Shown here: positions 1-8,525 of the stretch, in pieces | Position numbering within the stretch: the stretch's first letter is position 1 | How the letters are laid out: each line of letters starts with the position of its first letter | Origin: an uncultured Prevotellamassilia sp. | Lineage (GTDB): Bacteria > Bacteroidota > Bacteroidia > Bacteroidales > Bacteroidaceae | NCBI GenBank assembly: GCA_934255485.1 | Contig: CAKQOG010000028.1 | Coordinates: 1 to 29,942 of the forward strand | Reading direction: 5' to 3' | Length of the DNA: 29,942 nucleotides | Program-made: the position numbers and the translations under genes | Notes under the pieces: model-generated | Databases searched by the model: none | Told to the model about the DNA's origin: nothing | Seen by the model: only the letters and a program-made list of their open reading frames with translations

Positions 1-254
1 AGGTTAAAAATGGCACCACTATTCTTGTCGAGATATCCCGTTGAGTTGCCATTTCTTTCCTCCACAATCATGTTGAGTTTAGCCTTGGTTGATGCCAAAA
101 CGCTATCGTTGGCTGCATTCATTACCTTTACAACGGCTTCATGCAATCCTTCGTTGATAATTGGATTTATTACTTCACCCGTCAACACTATATTCTGAGC
201 GGAGGATACTGAGAAAAATGAAGACAATAGCAAAATGAAGAGAATTTTATACAT
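1..254 (-). CDS. Secreted protein with carboxypeptidase-regulatory-like N-terminus (5' end only)
   Basis: The reading frame is open from its start to the left edge of the window, so only about 84 N-terminal residues are visible. They begin with a clear signal peptide (MYKILFILLLSSFFSV, then SSAQ). Next comes a stretch containing LTGEVINP, then HEAVVKVMNAANDSVLAST. A strand, then 'A-x-V-x-V-x-N-x-x-D-S-V-x-A-S-T' is the usual look of a carboxypeptidase-regulatory-like (CarboxypepD_reg) beta-sandwich, often found at the front of Bacteroidetes outer-membrane or surface proteins. The family call is inferred from pattern only. An in-frame ATG 14 codons upstream (position 296, MFNKPTRLLK) is possible, but the start at 254 puts the signal peptide right at the N-terminus. 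What follows the domain lies outside the window. Confidence 0.5.
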   Translation of the reverse strand, partial: MYKILFILLLSSFFSVSSAQNIVLTGEVINPIINEGLHEAVVKVMNAANDSVLASTKAKLNMIVEERNGNSTGYLDKNSGAIFN

Positions 255-332
255 GGCAAAAAACGTTTTAAGAAGGCGAGTGGGCTTGTTAAACATATGA
301 TTTTCAATAGCTTTGTAGTTCTCTAAGTTTAA

Positions 333-455
333 GGTAAAACGACACCAGAAGCACTCAACCAATATACGGATATTTGTAAGAATGCGATTAAAGATTTATC
401 TGCAAAGATAGGTAAAAATTTCGAAAATCTGCTTTTGGAAAATACAGTCGGATAG
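333..455 (+). pseudogene. Possible C-terminal remnant of an unidentified gene
   Basis: A 40-codon open frame runs from just after a TAA (330-332) to a TAG at 453-455 and contains no start codon. Its translation looks protein-like (EALNQYTDICKNAIKDLSAK, then IGKNFENLLLENTVG), with an amphipathic helical pattern. It has no promoter or upstream coding sequence and sits between two minus-strand genes. This is best read as the tail of a gene whose front has been deleted, but a chance open frame cannot be excluded. I do not recognise the family. Confidence 0.3.
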
Positions 456-476
456 AATCTTTTCAGAATAATACGA

Positions 477-526
477 AAAAAGGAACATTCACAGAGAGTT
501 ATTTTCTTCCATGAATGTTCCTTTTT
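477..526. terminator. Hairpin terminator downstream of ompH-like gene
   Basis: A perfect 15-bp inverted repeat (477-491 with 512-526) encloses a 20-nt loop, and the outer part of the stem is A/T tract. Read on the minus strand it ends in a run of T, 37 bases after the ompH-like stop codon. It would also stop plus-strand transcription through the remnant at 333-455. Confidence 0.75.
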
Positions 527-562
527 AGTGCGGGTACGTGCATTAATTTGACTGCCACGTTT

Positions 563-1180
563 TTATTTATCTTGTCCAGCCTTGTAACTCTTGTTAAGAC
601 CATCAATCACATCGTTAGTGATGTCGACAGAGGGGTCTGAGTAAAGCACGTTGTCACCACTTTTGCTAATGATGACCTTAAATCTACCATCGCTGTTGTA
701 TTCTTTAAGAAAAGCAGCAATATCTTTGCGAAGCTTCGATTGATAGTTTTCGGTGGCTTTGCTCATTTCGCTCTCTATGCGCTCTTGAAAGCTTTGCAAA
801 GCTTGCTGTTGCTTTTGCAGTTGAGCTTGGGCTGCTTGAGCCTCTTGTTGCGAAGTGAAAGCGCCCGATTGCATCTTTTTTTGGAAACTTGCTACAGCAT
901 TTTGCAAGGCCTGACCTTTGGCATTGAGTTGCTGACGATATGAATTTTGCTTTGCCTCGAGTGCCTTAAGTCCGTCTTTGCAATATTGCGATTGTGCAGC
1001 CAAAGTGTCGATATCAACCACTGCTACAGCACTACTTGCATTGCTTGTTGCTGCAGTGGCTTTAGGCAGACCATTTGACTTTACTTGCTGCGAAGGGTCT
1101 TTTTTGTTACACGAAATAGTGGTTGTTGCTGCAATACTGGTGGCCAACACAAGCATTGCTAAGGATGAAAAATGCTTCAT
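563..1180 (-). CDS. OmpH/Skp-family lipoprotein
   Basis: This 205-residue protein has a lipoprotein signal peptide ending at TISC (Cys24), so it should be lipid-anchored in the envelope. A low-complexity linker rich in Ala/Ser/Thr follows. Residues 50-60 (VAVVDIDTL) match the first strand of OmpH/Skp proteins. Residues about 70-150 form a long Gln/Ala/Lys-rich coiled coil (QQEAQAAQAQLQKQQQALQ), and the end (FKVIISKSGDNVLYSDPSVD) matches the final Skp strands. Skp proteins are periplasmic chaperones that hold unfolded outer-membrane proteins. A lipid-anchored form is common in Bacteroidetes, and chaperone function here is inferred. It starts 2 bases after the stop codon of the small membrane protein gene, so the two are surely co-transcribed. 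Confidence 0.85.
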   Translation of the reverse strand: MKHFSSLAMLVLATSIAATTTISCNKKDPSQQVKSNGLPKATAATSNASSAVAVVDIDTLAAQSQYCKDGLKALEAKQNSYRQQLNAKGQALQNAVASFQKKMQSGAFTSQQEAQAAQAQLQKQQQALQSFQERIESEMSKATENYQSKLRKDIAAFLKEYNSDGRFKVIISKSGDNVLYSDPSVDITNDVIDGLNKSYKAGQDK

Positions 1181-1182
1181 TG

Positions 1183-1389
1183 TTAAATTCGTTCTTTAAT
1201 TTGTTTCTTATTGGCTAATCTTGCTTCAGCATCTTGTATTTGCACACAATGGATGCCCCTTTGTCGCATAGCCTTGCTTTGGTCTACATGCGTTTTAACA
1301 AAACCGCGACCAAAGAAGAGCCTAACAGAAAGCAATGCTATACAAATAGCCACAATAAATAGGGTTATGATAAATATCTTCATATACAT
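1183..1389 (-). CDS. Small single-pass membrane protein, conserved-looking
   Basis: This protein has about 68 residues. It starts MYMKIFIITLFIVAICIALL, one N-terminal membrane helix, followed by a basic, soluble tail (RLFFGRGF, then KAMRQRGIHCVQIQDAEARL). The tail contains a single Cys within 'RGIHC', a feature I associate with small uncharacterised Bacteroidales membrane proteins. The frame remains open upstream to 1431, but the upstream residues (MSMFTVNDGKSTKK) are not helix-like and would precede the membrane segment, so I chose the ATG at 1389, which follows a run of seven A. A start at 1383 is equally possible. The stop codon lies 2 bases before the ompH-like start, so it is the first gene of a two-gene operon. 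Function unknown. Confidence 0.6.
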   Translation of the reverse strand: MYMKIFIITLFIVAICIALLSVRLFFGRGFVKTHVDQSKAMRQRGIHCVQIQDAEARLANKKQIKERI

Positions 1390-1520
1390 TTTTTTTGTAC
1401 TTTTGCCATCGTTCACCGTAAACATTGACATTTAGTTGGAGAAAAGAACGTGTGTACACGTATCTCCGCCTTGTCAAGTCACTAAGGTGAAGCTAATAAG
1501 GCTCAAGCCTTAAAGTGCAG

Positions 1521-1528
1521 CAAAGTTA
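1521..1528 (-). promoter_or_regulatory. Candidate -7 element (TAACTTTG) for the small membrane protein-ompH operon
   Basis: TAACTTTG on the minus strand fits the Bacteroidetes -7 consensus TAnnTTTG. No TTTG is seen at the right distance upstream and the leader would be about 130 bases, so support is weak. Confidence 0.35.
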
Positions 1529-1551
1529 CACAATTAATTATATATTACGTT

Positions 1552-3000
1552 ATGAGTAACAGCAATCTTTTACAGCCAAGCATCGTGTTCGATTGCTTTG
1601 CAGAAGTAAATAAAGTGCCACGTCCTTCAAAAAGAGAGGACAAGATGATAGCCTTTTTAAAGGCATTCGGCGAGAGTTTGGGTTTACCCACAAAGGTTGA
1701 TGAAACCGGCAATGTGTGCATTAGCAAACCCGCTACTCCTGGTTACGAAAATCGCAAGAAGGTAATTCTTCAGAGCCACATGGATATGGTGTGCGAAAAA
1801 AATAAGGATGTTGATTTTGACTTTGATAAAGACGCTATTCAAACCTACATCGATGGCGAATGGATGCGTGCAAAAGGCACAACCTTGGGCGCAGACGATG
1901 GTATCGGTGTAGCTATGGAAATGGCTATTTTGAAGTCTGACAACATAGAACATGGCCCTATTGAGTGCGTGTTTACTCGTGACGAGGAGACTGGACTGAC
2001 AGGTGCCGTAGGTATGAAGTCTGACTTTATGGATGGCGATTACCTTATTAATCTCGACTCTGAAGACGAGGGACAAATCTTTGTAAGTTGTGCAGGCGGT
2101 GTACGTACTACAGCTACTTATGCATTCCCAACAGAGGCTATTCCGGCTGGCTATTACACCTTTAGCATTGGTGTAAAGGGCTTGATGGGTGGTCACTCTG
2201 GCGATGACATCAACAAGAAACGTGCTAACGCAAACAAACTGCTCGTGCGCTTCATGGTAAATGAAATGCAGAAGTTCGACCTTCGTTTGGTTGATATTCA
2301 GAGTGGTGGCTTGCACAATGCCATTCCACGCGAAGGCCATGCTGTATGCGCCATACCAATGGATAAAAAAGATGCTTTACGCGCTGACCTAAACATTTAC
2401 GAAGCAGAAGTGGCTGAAGAATACGAGGTCACTGAAAAGACTATCGCCTTTAAACTCGAAAGTCACGACAATGCTACAGTGGCTATGGAACCGGCTGCAA
2501 TGCGCAAAATGTTGCTATCATTACACGCTGTACATAATGGTGTGTTTGCTATGAGCCAAGACATTGATTGGCTTGTAGAAACCTCTTCAAACCTTGCAAG
2601 CATTCACCTTGATGGCGACCACGTAACTGTTACAACAAGCCAACGAAGCAGCGTAAGTAGTGCTTGCGCAAATGTGGCAAGCGTTGTGCGTGCGGCATTT
2701 GAATTGGGTGGAGCAAAGGTTGTGACCAACGAGGGCTATCCTGGTTGGAAACTCAACCCTAATAGCGAAATTGTAAAGATTGCTAAAGAGAGCTACGAAC
2801 ACTTATTTGGCAAAGAACCACGTATCCTTGCTATACATGCAGGATTGGAGTGTGGACTTTTCTCAGAGAAGTATCCTAAACTCGATATGGTAAGCTTTGG
2901 TCCTACATTGCGCGGTGTTCACTCACCCGATGAACGTTTGCTTATTCCTACCGTAAAGATGGTTTGGGACCACTTACTCGACATCTTGAAACGTGTTTAA
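1552..3000 (+). CDS. pepD: Aminoacyl-histidine dipeptidase (Xaa-His dipeptidase, peptidase M20C)
   Basis: This 482-residue cytosolic metallopeptidase cleaves dipeptides such as beta-alanyl- or aminoacyl-histidine and releases free amino acids. M20 motifs occur in order: the first metal ligand in SHMDMV (about residue 75), the bridging Asp in GADDGIG (about 115), the catalytic Glu pair in DEETGL (about 145), the Asp of NLDSEDEG, the dimer-interface motif GGHSGDD (about 213), and the last His ligand region GVHSPDERL near the C-terminus. The length equals that of the family (about 485). The start ATG follows an A/T-rich leader. It has a divergent neighbour and is followed after 154 bases by the beta-helix lipoprotein gene, with a hairpin between them. 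Confidence 0.93.
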   Translation: MSNSNLLQPSIVFDCFAEVNKVPRPSKREDKMIAFLKAFGESLGLPTKVDETGNVCISKPATPGYENRKKVILQSHMDMVCEKNKDVDFDFDKDAIQTYIDGEWMRAKGTTLGADDGIGVAMEMAILKSDNIEHGPIECVFTRDEETGLTGAVGMKSDFMDGDYLINLDSEDEGQIFVSCAGGVRTTATYAFPTEAIPAGYYTFSIGVKGLMGGHSGDDINKKRANANKLLVRFMVNEMQKFDLRLVDIQSGGLHNAIPREGHAVCAIPMDKKDALRADLNIYEAEVAEEYEVTEKTIAFKLESHDNATVAMEPAAMRKMLLSLHAVHNGVFAMSQDIDWLVETSSNLASIHLDGDHVTVTTSQRSSVSSACANVASVVRAAFELGGAKVVTNEGYPGWKLNPNSEIVKIAKESYEHLFGKEPRILAIHAGLECGLFSEKYPKLDMVSFGPTLRGVHSPDERLLIPTVKMVWDHLLDILKRV

Positions 3001-3062
3001 CAAACTTAGCACATCCGTGCTTAAACCCCAAACAGATGCTTGAATAAAGAGCATTTGTCAAG

Positions 3063-3131
3063 ATGGATTAAGCAGTGAAAGAAGTACTTACATTGCATGT
3101 GTGGAGTAGCCTCTTTCGCTCCTTAATCCAT
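3063..3131. terminator. Long imperfect hairpin between pepD and the beta-helix gene
   Basis: A 10-bp arm (ATGGATTAAG with CTTAATCCAT) continues, after one mismatch, as a further 9 bp (3074-3082 with 3112-3120, one G-T pair). The loop is 29 nt. There is no T run after the stem, so it may be a weak terminator, a read-through structure or an mRNA-stabilising hairpin rather than a strong terminator. Confidence 0.45.
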
Positions 3132-3154
3132 TTACTATCATCAAACTTTATCTC

Positions 3155-4624
3155 ATGCGCAACCTTCCCTTCTTATTAGTATTGTTGCTTACTTTGACAT
3201 CTTGCCTGGGCGAAGAGGAGTATACATCTTCGCCTAATGACAAATTGTCTTTTAGTAAAGACTCCATACGATTTGATACGATTATCAGCGGGTTTCCTAC
3301 AAAAACTTATAGCTTTAGTGTATATAATCATGCGTCGAAAGCCATACGTATACCACAAATCAGTTTGAAGAACGGAAAGAACTCATCCTTCCGTGTTAAT
3401 GCTGATGGAACGGCCTTGTCTGATGGCATGGCAACAGACTTTGAAATTGCAGGAAAGGATAGCATGATTGTCTATCTCATGGCCAATGTTCCCGACAAAG
3501 ATAGCGACACCCCCATCGACTATACGGACGAGTTGCAATTTACTACCGAAAGCGGTCTAATGCAGTCTGTTGCTTTGTTGGCATCAGGACTGGATGTTAT
3601 TACACTTAAAAACCACCATATAACCGAGAATACCACGCTCGAGGCTAAACGTCCGTACAGAGTGATGGATAGCTTGGTAGTAGACGAAGGGGCTACCTTG
3701 ACATTGGCTGCTGGAACGCGTTTTTTGTTTCATTCTGGTGCTAAACTGCGTGTTTACGGAACGCTTCGCATCGAGGGCACAATTGATAATCCTGTTGTGC
3801 TACGAGGCGATCGATTAGACGATATGTTTGTCAATCAACCCTATGACCGAACGCCAGGTTTGTGGAATGGTATAGATATAACATCAAAATCGCATGATAA
3901 TCACATTAATTATGCTGACATACACAGCGGAGAGTATGGCATTAGCGTAGATTCTGTTGAGAACATTGCGCAGCGGATATTGACAATAGAGAATAGTAAA
4001 ATACACACGGTAAGCAACCATGCTGTAGACGTAAAGATGGCGAACATCTTTATAGGCAATAGCTTGCTTGCCAATGCTGGAGGCGACTGTTTGCATGTGC
4101 GTGGGGGAGATGTAACGTTGTCACAATGCACGTTGGCACGCTTTTATGTGTTTACGGGTGGATATGGTCATGCCATAGACTTTGCCAATTTCGAAGGCAA
4201 CACTCGTTTACCTTTACACCGCCTTCAGTTGGACAATTGTATCGTTACAGGATACCAAGACGATGAGATGATAGGCGGTAGTAATAAAGATTTTGAGGAC
4301 GATGAGTTTAACTATTTATTTAACTATTGTTTGGTAAACACGCCAGAGCCTAAAAACCCCGATGAGCATTTTCAAAACTGCTTATGGGATGTTGCAGAGA
4401 AGGGAGCTGATAAAGATAATGCCATTATAAAGGAAAAGAATTTTGCTAAAGATTTTAACCTTGATTACATAGACTTCTCTTTTGAACTTTCGCCTCAGTC
4501 GAAGGCTGTTGGCACAGCTAATGCAGCATTGAGCGTGGCTTATCCTAACGACATAGCTGGACATGCGCGAGGCGATAAGCCTGACATGGGATGCTATCAA
4601 CACCAAGACGAAGTTAAAGAATAG
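3155..4624 (+). CDS. Lipoprotein with right-handed parallel beta-helix domain
   Basis: The protein has 489 residues. A lipoprotein signal (MRNLPFLLVLLLTLTSC, Cys17) is followed by an acidic LGEEE stretch, which is typical of Bacteroidetes surface-exposed lipoproteins. Residues about 30-145 form an Ig-like, mostly beta domain (SFSVYNHASKAIRIPQISL). From about 165 the pattern LTLAAGTRFLFHSGAKLRVYG, then GTLRIEGT and repeated short strand-turn units with Asn/Asp/Gly (INYADIHSGEYGI, VTLSQCTLARF, LQLDNCIVTGY), is that of a parallel beta-helix, and the tail DKPDMGCYQ is common in these proteins. Ligand unknown; some relatives act on or bind polysaccharide, but no catalytic set is evident. It ends 45 bases before dnaB on the same strand. 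Confidence 0.75.
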   Translation: MRNLPFLLVLLLTLTSCLGEEEYTSSPNDKLSFSKDSIRFDTIISGFPTKTYSFSVYNHASKAIRIPQISLKNGKNSSFRVNADGTALSDGMATDFEIAGKDSMIVYLMANVPDKDSDTPIDYTDELQFTTESGLMQSVALLASGLDVITLKNHHITENTTLEAKRPYRVMDSLVVDEGATLTLAAGTRFLFHSGAKLRVYGTLRIEGTIDNPVVLRGDRLDDMFVNQPYDRTPGLWNGIDITSKSHDNHINYADIHSGEYGISVDSVENIAQRILTIENSKIHTVSNHAVDVKMANIFIGNSLLANAGGDCLHVRGGDVTLSQCTLARFYVFTGGYGHAIDFANFEGNTRLPLHRLQLDNCIVTGYQDDEMIGGSNKDFEDDEFNYLFNYCLVNTPEPKNPDEHFQNCLWDVAEKGADKDNAIIKEKNFAKDFNLDYIDFSFELSPQSKAVGTANAALSVAYPNDIAGHARGDKPDMGCYQHQDEVKE

Positions 4625-4669
4625 AGATAAACGGCACAACATGAACTAATTTTGAACGGAAATATAACT

Positions 4670-6253
4670 ATGGCAGATACTAACACAGGAGCAAAATCGA
4701 CCTCTCGCTCTACTACATACAATAAACGCAAAAAAGTCCCAGAAACAGACGAATACGGACATTTGCAACCACAGGCTGTAGAGCTTGAGCAAGCGGTTTT
4801 GGGCGCATTGATGATAGAGAAAGATGCGTACTATCAAGTGAGCGAAATATTGCGTCCAGAAAGCTTCTACGACCATCGTCACCAACTGATATATGAGTCT
4901 ATCCGACGCTTAAATCTTGAAGAAAAGCCTGTTGATATACTTACTGTAACAGAAGATTTGAGGGCAAACAACCACCTTGAAGACGTGGGTGGGCCTTTTT
5001 ATATCACGCAGTTGAGCGGTATGGTGGCTTCGTCTGCTCATATCGAATACCATGCTCGTATCATCGCACAAAAAGCTACGGCACGCGATTTGATTACCTA
5101 TACAAGCAACATACAAACAAAGGCCTTTAATGCAACAACCGATGTTGATGAATTGATGCAAGAAGCCGAAGGTAAGCTATTTGAACTCTCGCAAACTAAT
5201 CTAAAAAAAGACTATACACAGATTGACCCTGTTATCAAAGATGCTTACGAAATGCTACAAAAGGCTGCTGCACGTACGGACGGTATGAGCGGTATTGCCT
5301 CAGGCTTTCATGCTCTCGATAAAATAACTGCTGGTTGGCAAAACTCCGACCTTGTAATTCTTGCAGCACGCCCTGCAATGGGTAAAACAGCGTTTGCCCT
5401 AAGTATGGCAAAGAACATAGCAGTAGACCAAAAGATACCTGTGGCTATGTTCTCTCTTGAAATGTCGAACGTGCAGTTAGTAAACCGTTTAATAGTGAAT
5501 GTATGCGAAATTAAGGGTGAAACACTCAAAAGCGGACAACTTAAACCTTACGAATGGCAACAACTTGACTCACGAATTAAGCAGTTGGTGGGAGCGCCAC
5601 TTTATGTGGATGATACCCCATCGCTCTCTGTCTTTGAATTGAGAACAAAGGCTCGTCGCTTAGTTAGAGAGCATGGCGTAAAGGTTTTGATGATAGACTA
5701 TTTGCAGTTGATGAATGCTTCGGGAATGAGTTTTGGTAGCCGCCAAGAAGAGGTTTCAACTATTTCGCGTTCGCTAAAAGGTTTAGCTAAGGAACTCAAT
5801 ATACCTATATTAGCCTTGTCGCAGTTGAACCGTGGTGTTGAGAATCGTGAAGGCTCTGACAAGCGTCCTCAACTATCTGACTTACGTGAGTCTGGTGCCA
5901 TTGAGCAAGATGCCGATATGGTGCTCTTTATCCACCGTCCAGAGTATTACAAGATTTATCAAGACGAGGCAGGACGCGACCTTAGAGGCAAAGCCGAAAT
6001 TATCATTGCTAAGCATCGTAATGGTGCAGTGGGAAATGTATTGCTCACGTTTAGAGGAGAATATGCACGATTTCAAAATCCTGAAGACGATAGCGTATCA
6101 ACCATGTCGTCTACTGCAACAGAGGGTGAAAGCATGATAGGTGGTTCTATGTCGCCTACTGACTTTCCGCCTTTACCCGATGGTGGCGATGGCTTTCCGC
6201 CCTTACCTACATCACCATTTCCGCCAGCCTCATCAGACAATCCCCCGTTTTGA
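4670..6253 (+). CDS. dnaB: Replicative DNA helicase DnaB
   Basis: This is a 527-residue hexameric helicase that unwinds DNA at the replication fork and recruits primase. The N-terminal DnaB domain (AVELEQAVLGALMIEKDAYY, about residues 35-135) is followed by a linker and a RecA-like motor. The Walker A motif is RPAMGKTAF (about residue 235), Walker B is VLMIDYLQL (about 340), and the arginine-rich region after SQLNRGVENR is intact. A longer frame exists from a TTG at 4652, but the ATG at 4670 gives MADTNTG and fits the leader; a TAATTTTG box at 4647-4654 would give a 12-base leader. The last 45 residues are Pro/Gly-rich with two FPPLP units, an extension not needed for the motor. No intein is present. 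Confidence 0.95.
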   Translation: MADTNTGAKSTSRSTTYNKRKKVPETDEYGHLQPQAVELEQAVLGALMIEKDAYYQVSEILRPESFYDHRHQLIYESIRRLNLEEKPVDILTVTEDLRANNHLEDVGGPFYITQLSGMVASSAHIEYHARIIAQKATARDLITYTSNIQTKAFNATTDVDELMQEAEGKLFELSQTNLKKDYTQIDPVIKDAYEMLQKAAARTDGMSGIASGFHALDKITAGWQNSDLVILAARPAMGKTAFALSMAKNIAVDQKIPVAMFSLEMSNVQLVNRLIVNVCEIKGETLKSGQLKPYEWQQLDSRIKQLVGAPLYVDDTPSLSVFELRTKARRLVREHGVKVLMIDYLQLMNASGMSFGSRQEEVSTISRSLKGLAKELNIPILALSQLNRGVENREGSDKRPQLSDLRESGAIEQDADMVLFIHRPEYYKIYQDEAGRDLRGKAEIIIAKHRNGAVGNVLLTFRGEYARFQNPEDDSVSTMSSTATEGESMIGGSMSPTDFPPLPDGGDGFPPLPTSPFPPASSDNPPF

Positions 6254-6321
6254 TAAGAAATGAGCATGCACTACTCTATACATCTATAAGCAAATCAAAA
6301 CCTATTGTTACAACGTAAGTA

Positions 6322-8451
6322 ATGACAAACAACAGTGATATAAACACGCAAGTGCAATTGGCACGCGAAATCATAGAGACTACGAATGCTAACTTGTTTT
6401 TAACCGGTAAGGCTGGAACAGGTAAGACCACGTTTCTGCGTAATCTGCGTAAAGATTCGCCTAAGCGTATGGTGGTGTTAGCACCAACAGGCATTGCTGC
6501 TATTAATGCACAAGGTGTTACTATACACTCATTCTTTCAGATAGCCCCAGGACCATTTATTCCGAATACAGCTATCGACAAGAAGCAAAACTATGCGATG
6601 CGTGCAGCTAAGATTGACTTGATATGCAGCCTTGACCTATTGGTTATAGACGAGGTGAGTATGGTTCGTGCCGATTTGCTTGATGAAATCGATGAGATAC
6701 TACGGCGCATACGTCGCAGTACATTGCCTTTTGGCGGTGTACAGCTACTACTGATTGGTGATATGCAGCAACTATCGCCCGTAATTACGGATAATGAATG
6801 GGACATGTTACGCCCTTATTATGCAACACCTTATTTCTTTAGCAGTAATGCCTTGCGACAATCTAATTATCTAACGGTAGAACTCGAAAAGGTTTATAGG
6901 CAGACTGATACTCGTTTTTTGTCTCTACTCAATAGCATACGTATTGGCGATAGGTCGAAGCAACTTCTTGATGAATTAAATAAAAGATATATTGCTAATT
7001 TTACGTCTGATAAAAGCCATGGATACATCCAACTTTGTACGCACAATTGGCAAGCACAAAAGATTAACCAAATTGCGCTTGATGCCATTGATGAAGACGT
7101 ATTTGCTTACAAAGCTGATATAAAAGGAAAGTTTCCTGATTACTCATATCCCACAGATAGTGACTTGCAACTTAAAAAAGGAGCACAAGTAATGTTTGTG
7201 AAAAACGATACTGAAAAGAGGTACTTTAATGGCATGATTGGTACGGTTGTGAGCATAAACAACGAAAGTTTTGTTGTACAACCTAAAGATACTGATTACC
7301 TAAGTATAGAGGTTAAGCCAGAGGTTTGGCAGAATACTCGTTATGGTATCGACCCCGAAACAAAGGATATAAAAGAGTTTGTAGATGGCACATTTGCTCA
7401 ATATCCTGTAAAACTTGCATGGGCCATCACTATTCACAAGAGTCAAGGACTCACGTTTGATAATGTGCTGATAGACGCATCAAAAGCATTTGCCCATGGC
7501 CAAACGTATGTTGCACTGAGTAGGTGCAGAACATTGGAGGGTATTGTGCTCACATCGCCAATTCCTGCTACTGCTATTATAAATGATCCTTGTATAGAAG
7601 CATTCAATAAGGAAATCAAAGACAAGCAGGTTAGTCAAGAACAGTTAAAGAAGTTAAGGGTTGATTATTATTTATACTTAATCAACGAACTATTCAACTT
7701 TGAAAAGGAATGTATCAGTTTCTCACGAATGGCAGATCTTTTGCAGAAACATTTATACAACACTTATCAAAAAACCACTCTGCTTTTTGGCAGTTGGTTG
7801 CATGCCTTTAATCTTGAGGTTATGAATGTGGCTGGAAGGTTCAAACGTCAGTATCAACAAGCAATATTTGCTTTAGATGGCAATGTGAAAGACGATGCAC
7901 TTCAAACTCGCTTTAAGAAAGGTTCTGCTTATTTTGAACAAAAGCTTGTAGCTCTGTCTGAGTTTGTAATTAGTCATCAACTCGATATAGACAATGCACA
8001 AGTAAAAAAGGAAATGAATAAAGCACAAAGTTCTCTTATTTCGCAACTTTCTACGCATATTGAGTTACTGAAACTTGTTAAAAAGAATGGTTTTGTGGGA
8101 GAGGAATATTTAAACGAAAGAGCTAAGATTTTCTTATCTGCAAAATCCTCATCAAGCAGCAAGAAAAAGAAAGCTACTGCTAAAAGCAATGATAAATACG
8201 ATGTACCAACAGAAGTTAGCAACTCTGTACTTTATAACAAACTGCGTGAGTGGCGTAAACTTAAAGCAGAAGAGCTGAATTTGCCTGCTTATTGCATTCT
8301 ACAAACAAAATCAATGATGGCTATTGCTGATAACATGCCAATGGATGAAAAGCAGTTAAAGAAGATTCCATATTTAGGCATAAAAAGCATAGAAAAGTAT
8401 GGAAAGGACTTACTTGCCATTGTAAATGATTATAACCAAAACCTAAACTAA
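6322..8451 (+). CDS. PIF1/RecD-like DNA helicase with C-terminal HRDC domain
   Basis: The 709-residue protein begins with an SF1B helicase core: Walker A GKAGTGKT (residues 29-36), APTGIAA with TIHSFF (motif Ia region), Walker B LLVIDEVSMV, GDMQQLSPV (motif III), and the late motifs AITIHKSQG and YVALSRCR typical of PIF1/RecD2 helicases. A middle helical region follows, then a Ser/Lys-rich linker (SSSSSKKKKATAKS, about residues 615-628). The end matches an HRDC domain (LREWRKLKAEELNLPAYCI, then KKIPYLGIKSIEKYG), a nucleic-acid-binding module known from RecQ and RNase D. A role in resolving structured DNA during replication or repair is inferred from the family. It follows dnaB by 68 bases on the same strand. 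Confidence 0.88.
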   Translation: MTNNSDINTQVQLAREIIETTNANLFLTGKAGTGKTTFLRNLRKDSPKRMVVLAPTGIAAINAQGVTIHSFFQIAPGPFIPNTAIDKKQNYAMRAAKIDLICSLDLLVIDEVSMVRADLLDEIDEILRRIRRSTLPFGGVQLLLIGDMQQLSPVITDNEWDMLRPYYATPYFFSSNALRQSNYLTVELEKVYRQTDTRFLSLLNSIRIGDRSKQLLDELNKRYIANFTSDKSHGYIQLCTHNWQAQKINQIALDAIDEDVFAYKADIKGKFPDYSYPTDSDLQLKKGAQVMFVKNDTEKRYFNGMIGTVVSINNESFVVQPKDTDYLSIEVKPEVWQNTRYGIDPETKDIKEFVDGTFAQYPVKLAWAITIHKSQGLTFDNVLIDASKAFAHGQTYVALSRCRTLEGIVLTSPIPATAIINDPCIEAFNKEIKDKQVSQEQLKKLRVDYYLYLINELFNFEKECISFSRMADLLQKHLYNTYQKTTLLFGSWLHAFNLEVMNVAGRFKRQYQQAIFALDGNVKDDALQTRFKKGSAYFEQKLVALSEFVISHQLDIDNAQVKKEMNKAQSSLISQLSTHIELLKLVKKNGFVGEEYLNERAKIFLSAKSSSSSKKKKATAKSNDKYDVPTEVSNSVLYNKLREWRKLKAEELNLPAYCILQTKSMMAIADNMPMDEKQLKKIPYLGIKSIEKYGKDLLAIVNDYNQNLN

Positions 8452-8456
8452 TTGAA

Positions 8457-8501
8457 AAGCCTTAAAGAAAGCATCCATATAAGATACTTTCTTTAAGGCT
8501 T
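8457..8501. terminator. Two-way hairpin terminator between PIF1-like helicase and ygbA
   Basis: A perfect 15-bp stem (8457-8471 with 8487-8501) has a 15-nt loop and is followed by TGTTTT on the plus strand. It lies between converging genes and can serve both. Confidence 0.8.
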
Positions 8502-8525
8502 GTTTTACGAGTTAGTACTCTTTCT

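Noticed and set aside
1684..2340. 218-codon minus-strand open frame inside pepD
   Set aside because: Antisense to pepD, whose motifs are intact; translation has no recognisable pattern.
4652..4669. TTG start for dnaB (six extra residues)
   Set aside because: The ATG at 4670 gives a normal start, and the TTG lies inside a possible -7 box.
5832..6137. 101-codon plus-strand frame within dnaB suggesting a frameshift
   Set aside because: dnaB stays open and motif-complete in its own frame across the region, so this is only an out-of-frame shadow.
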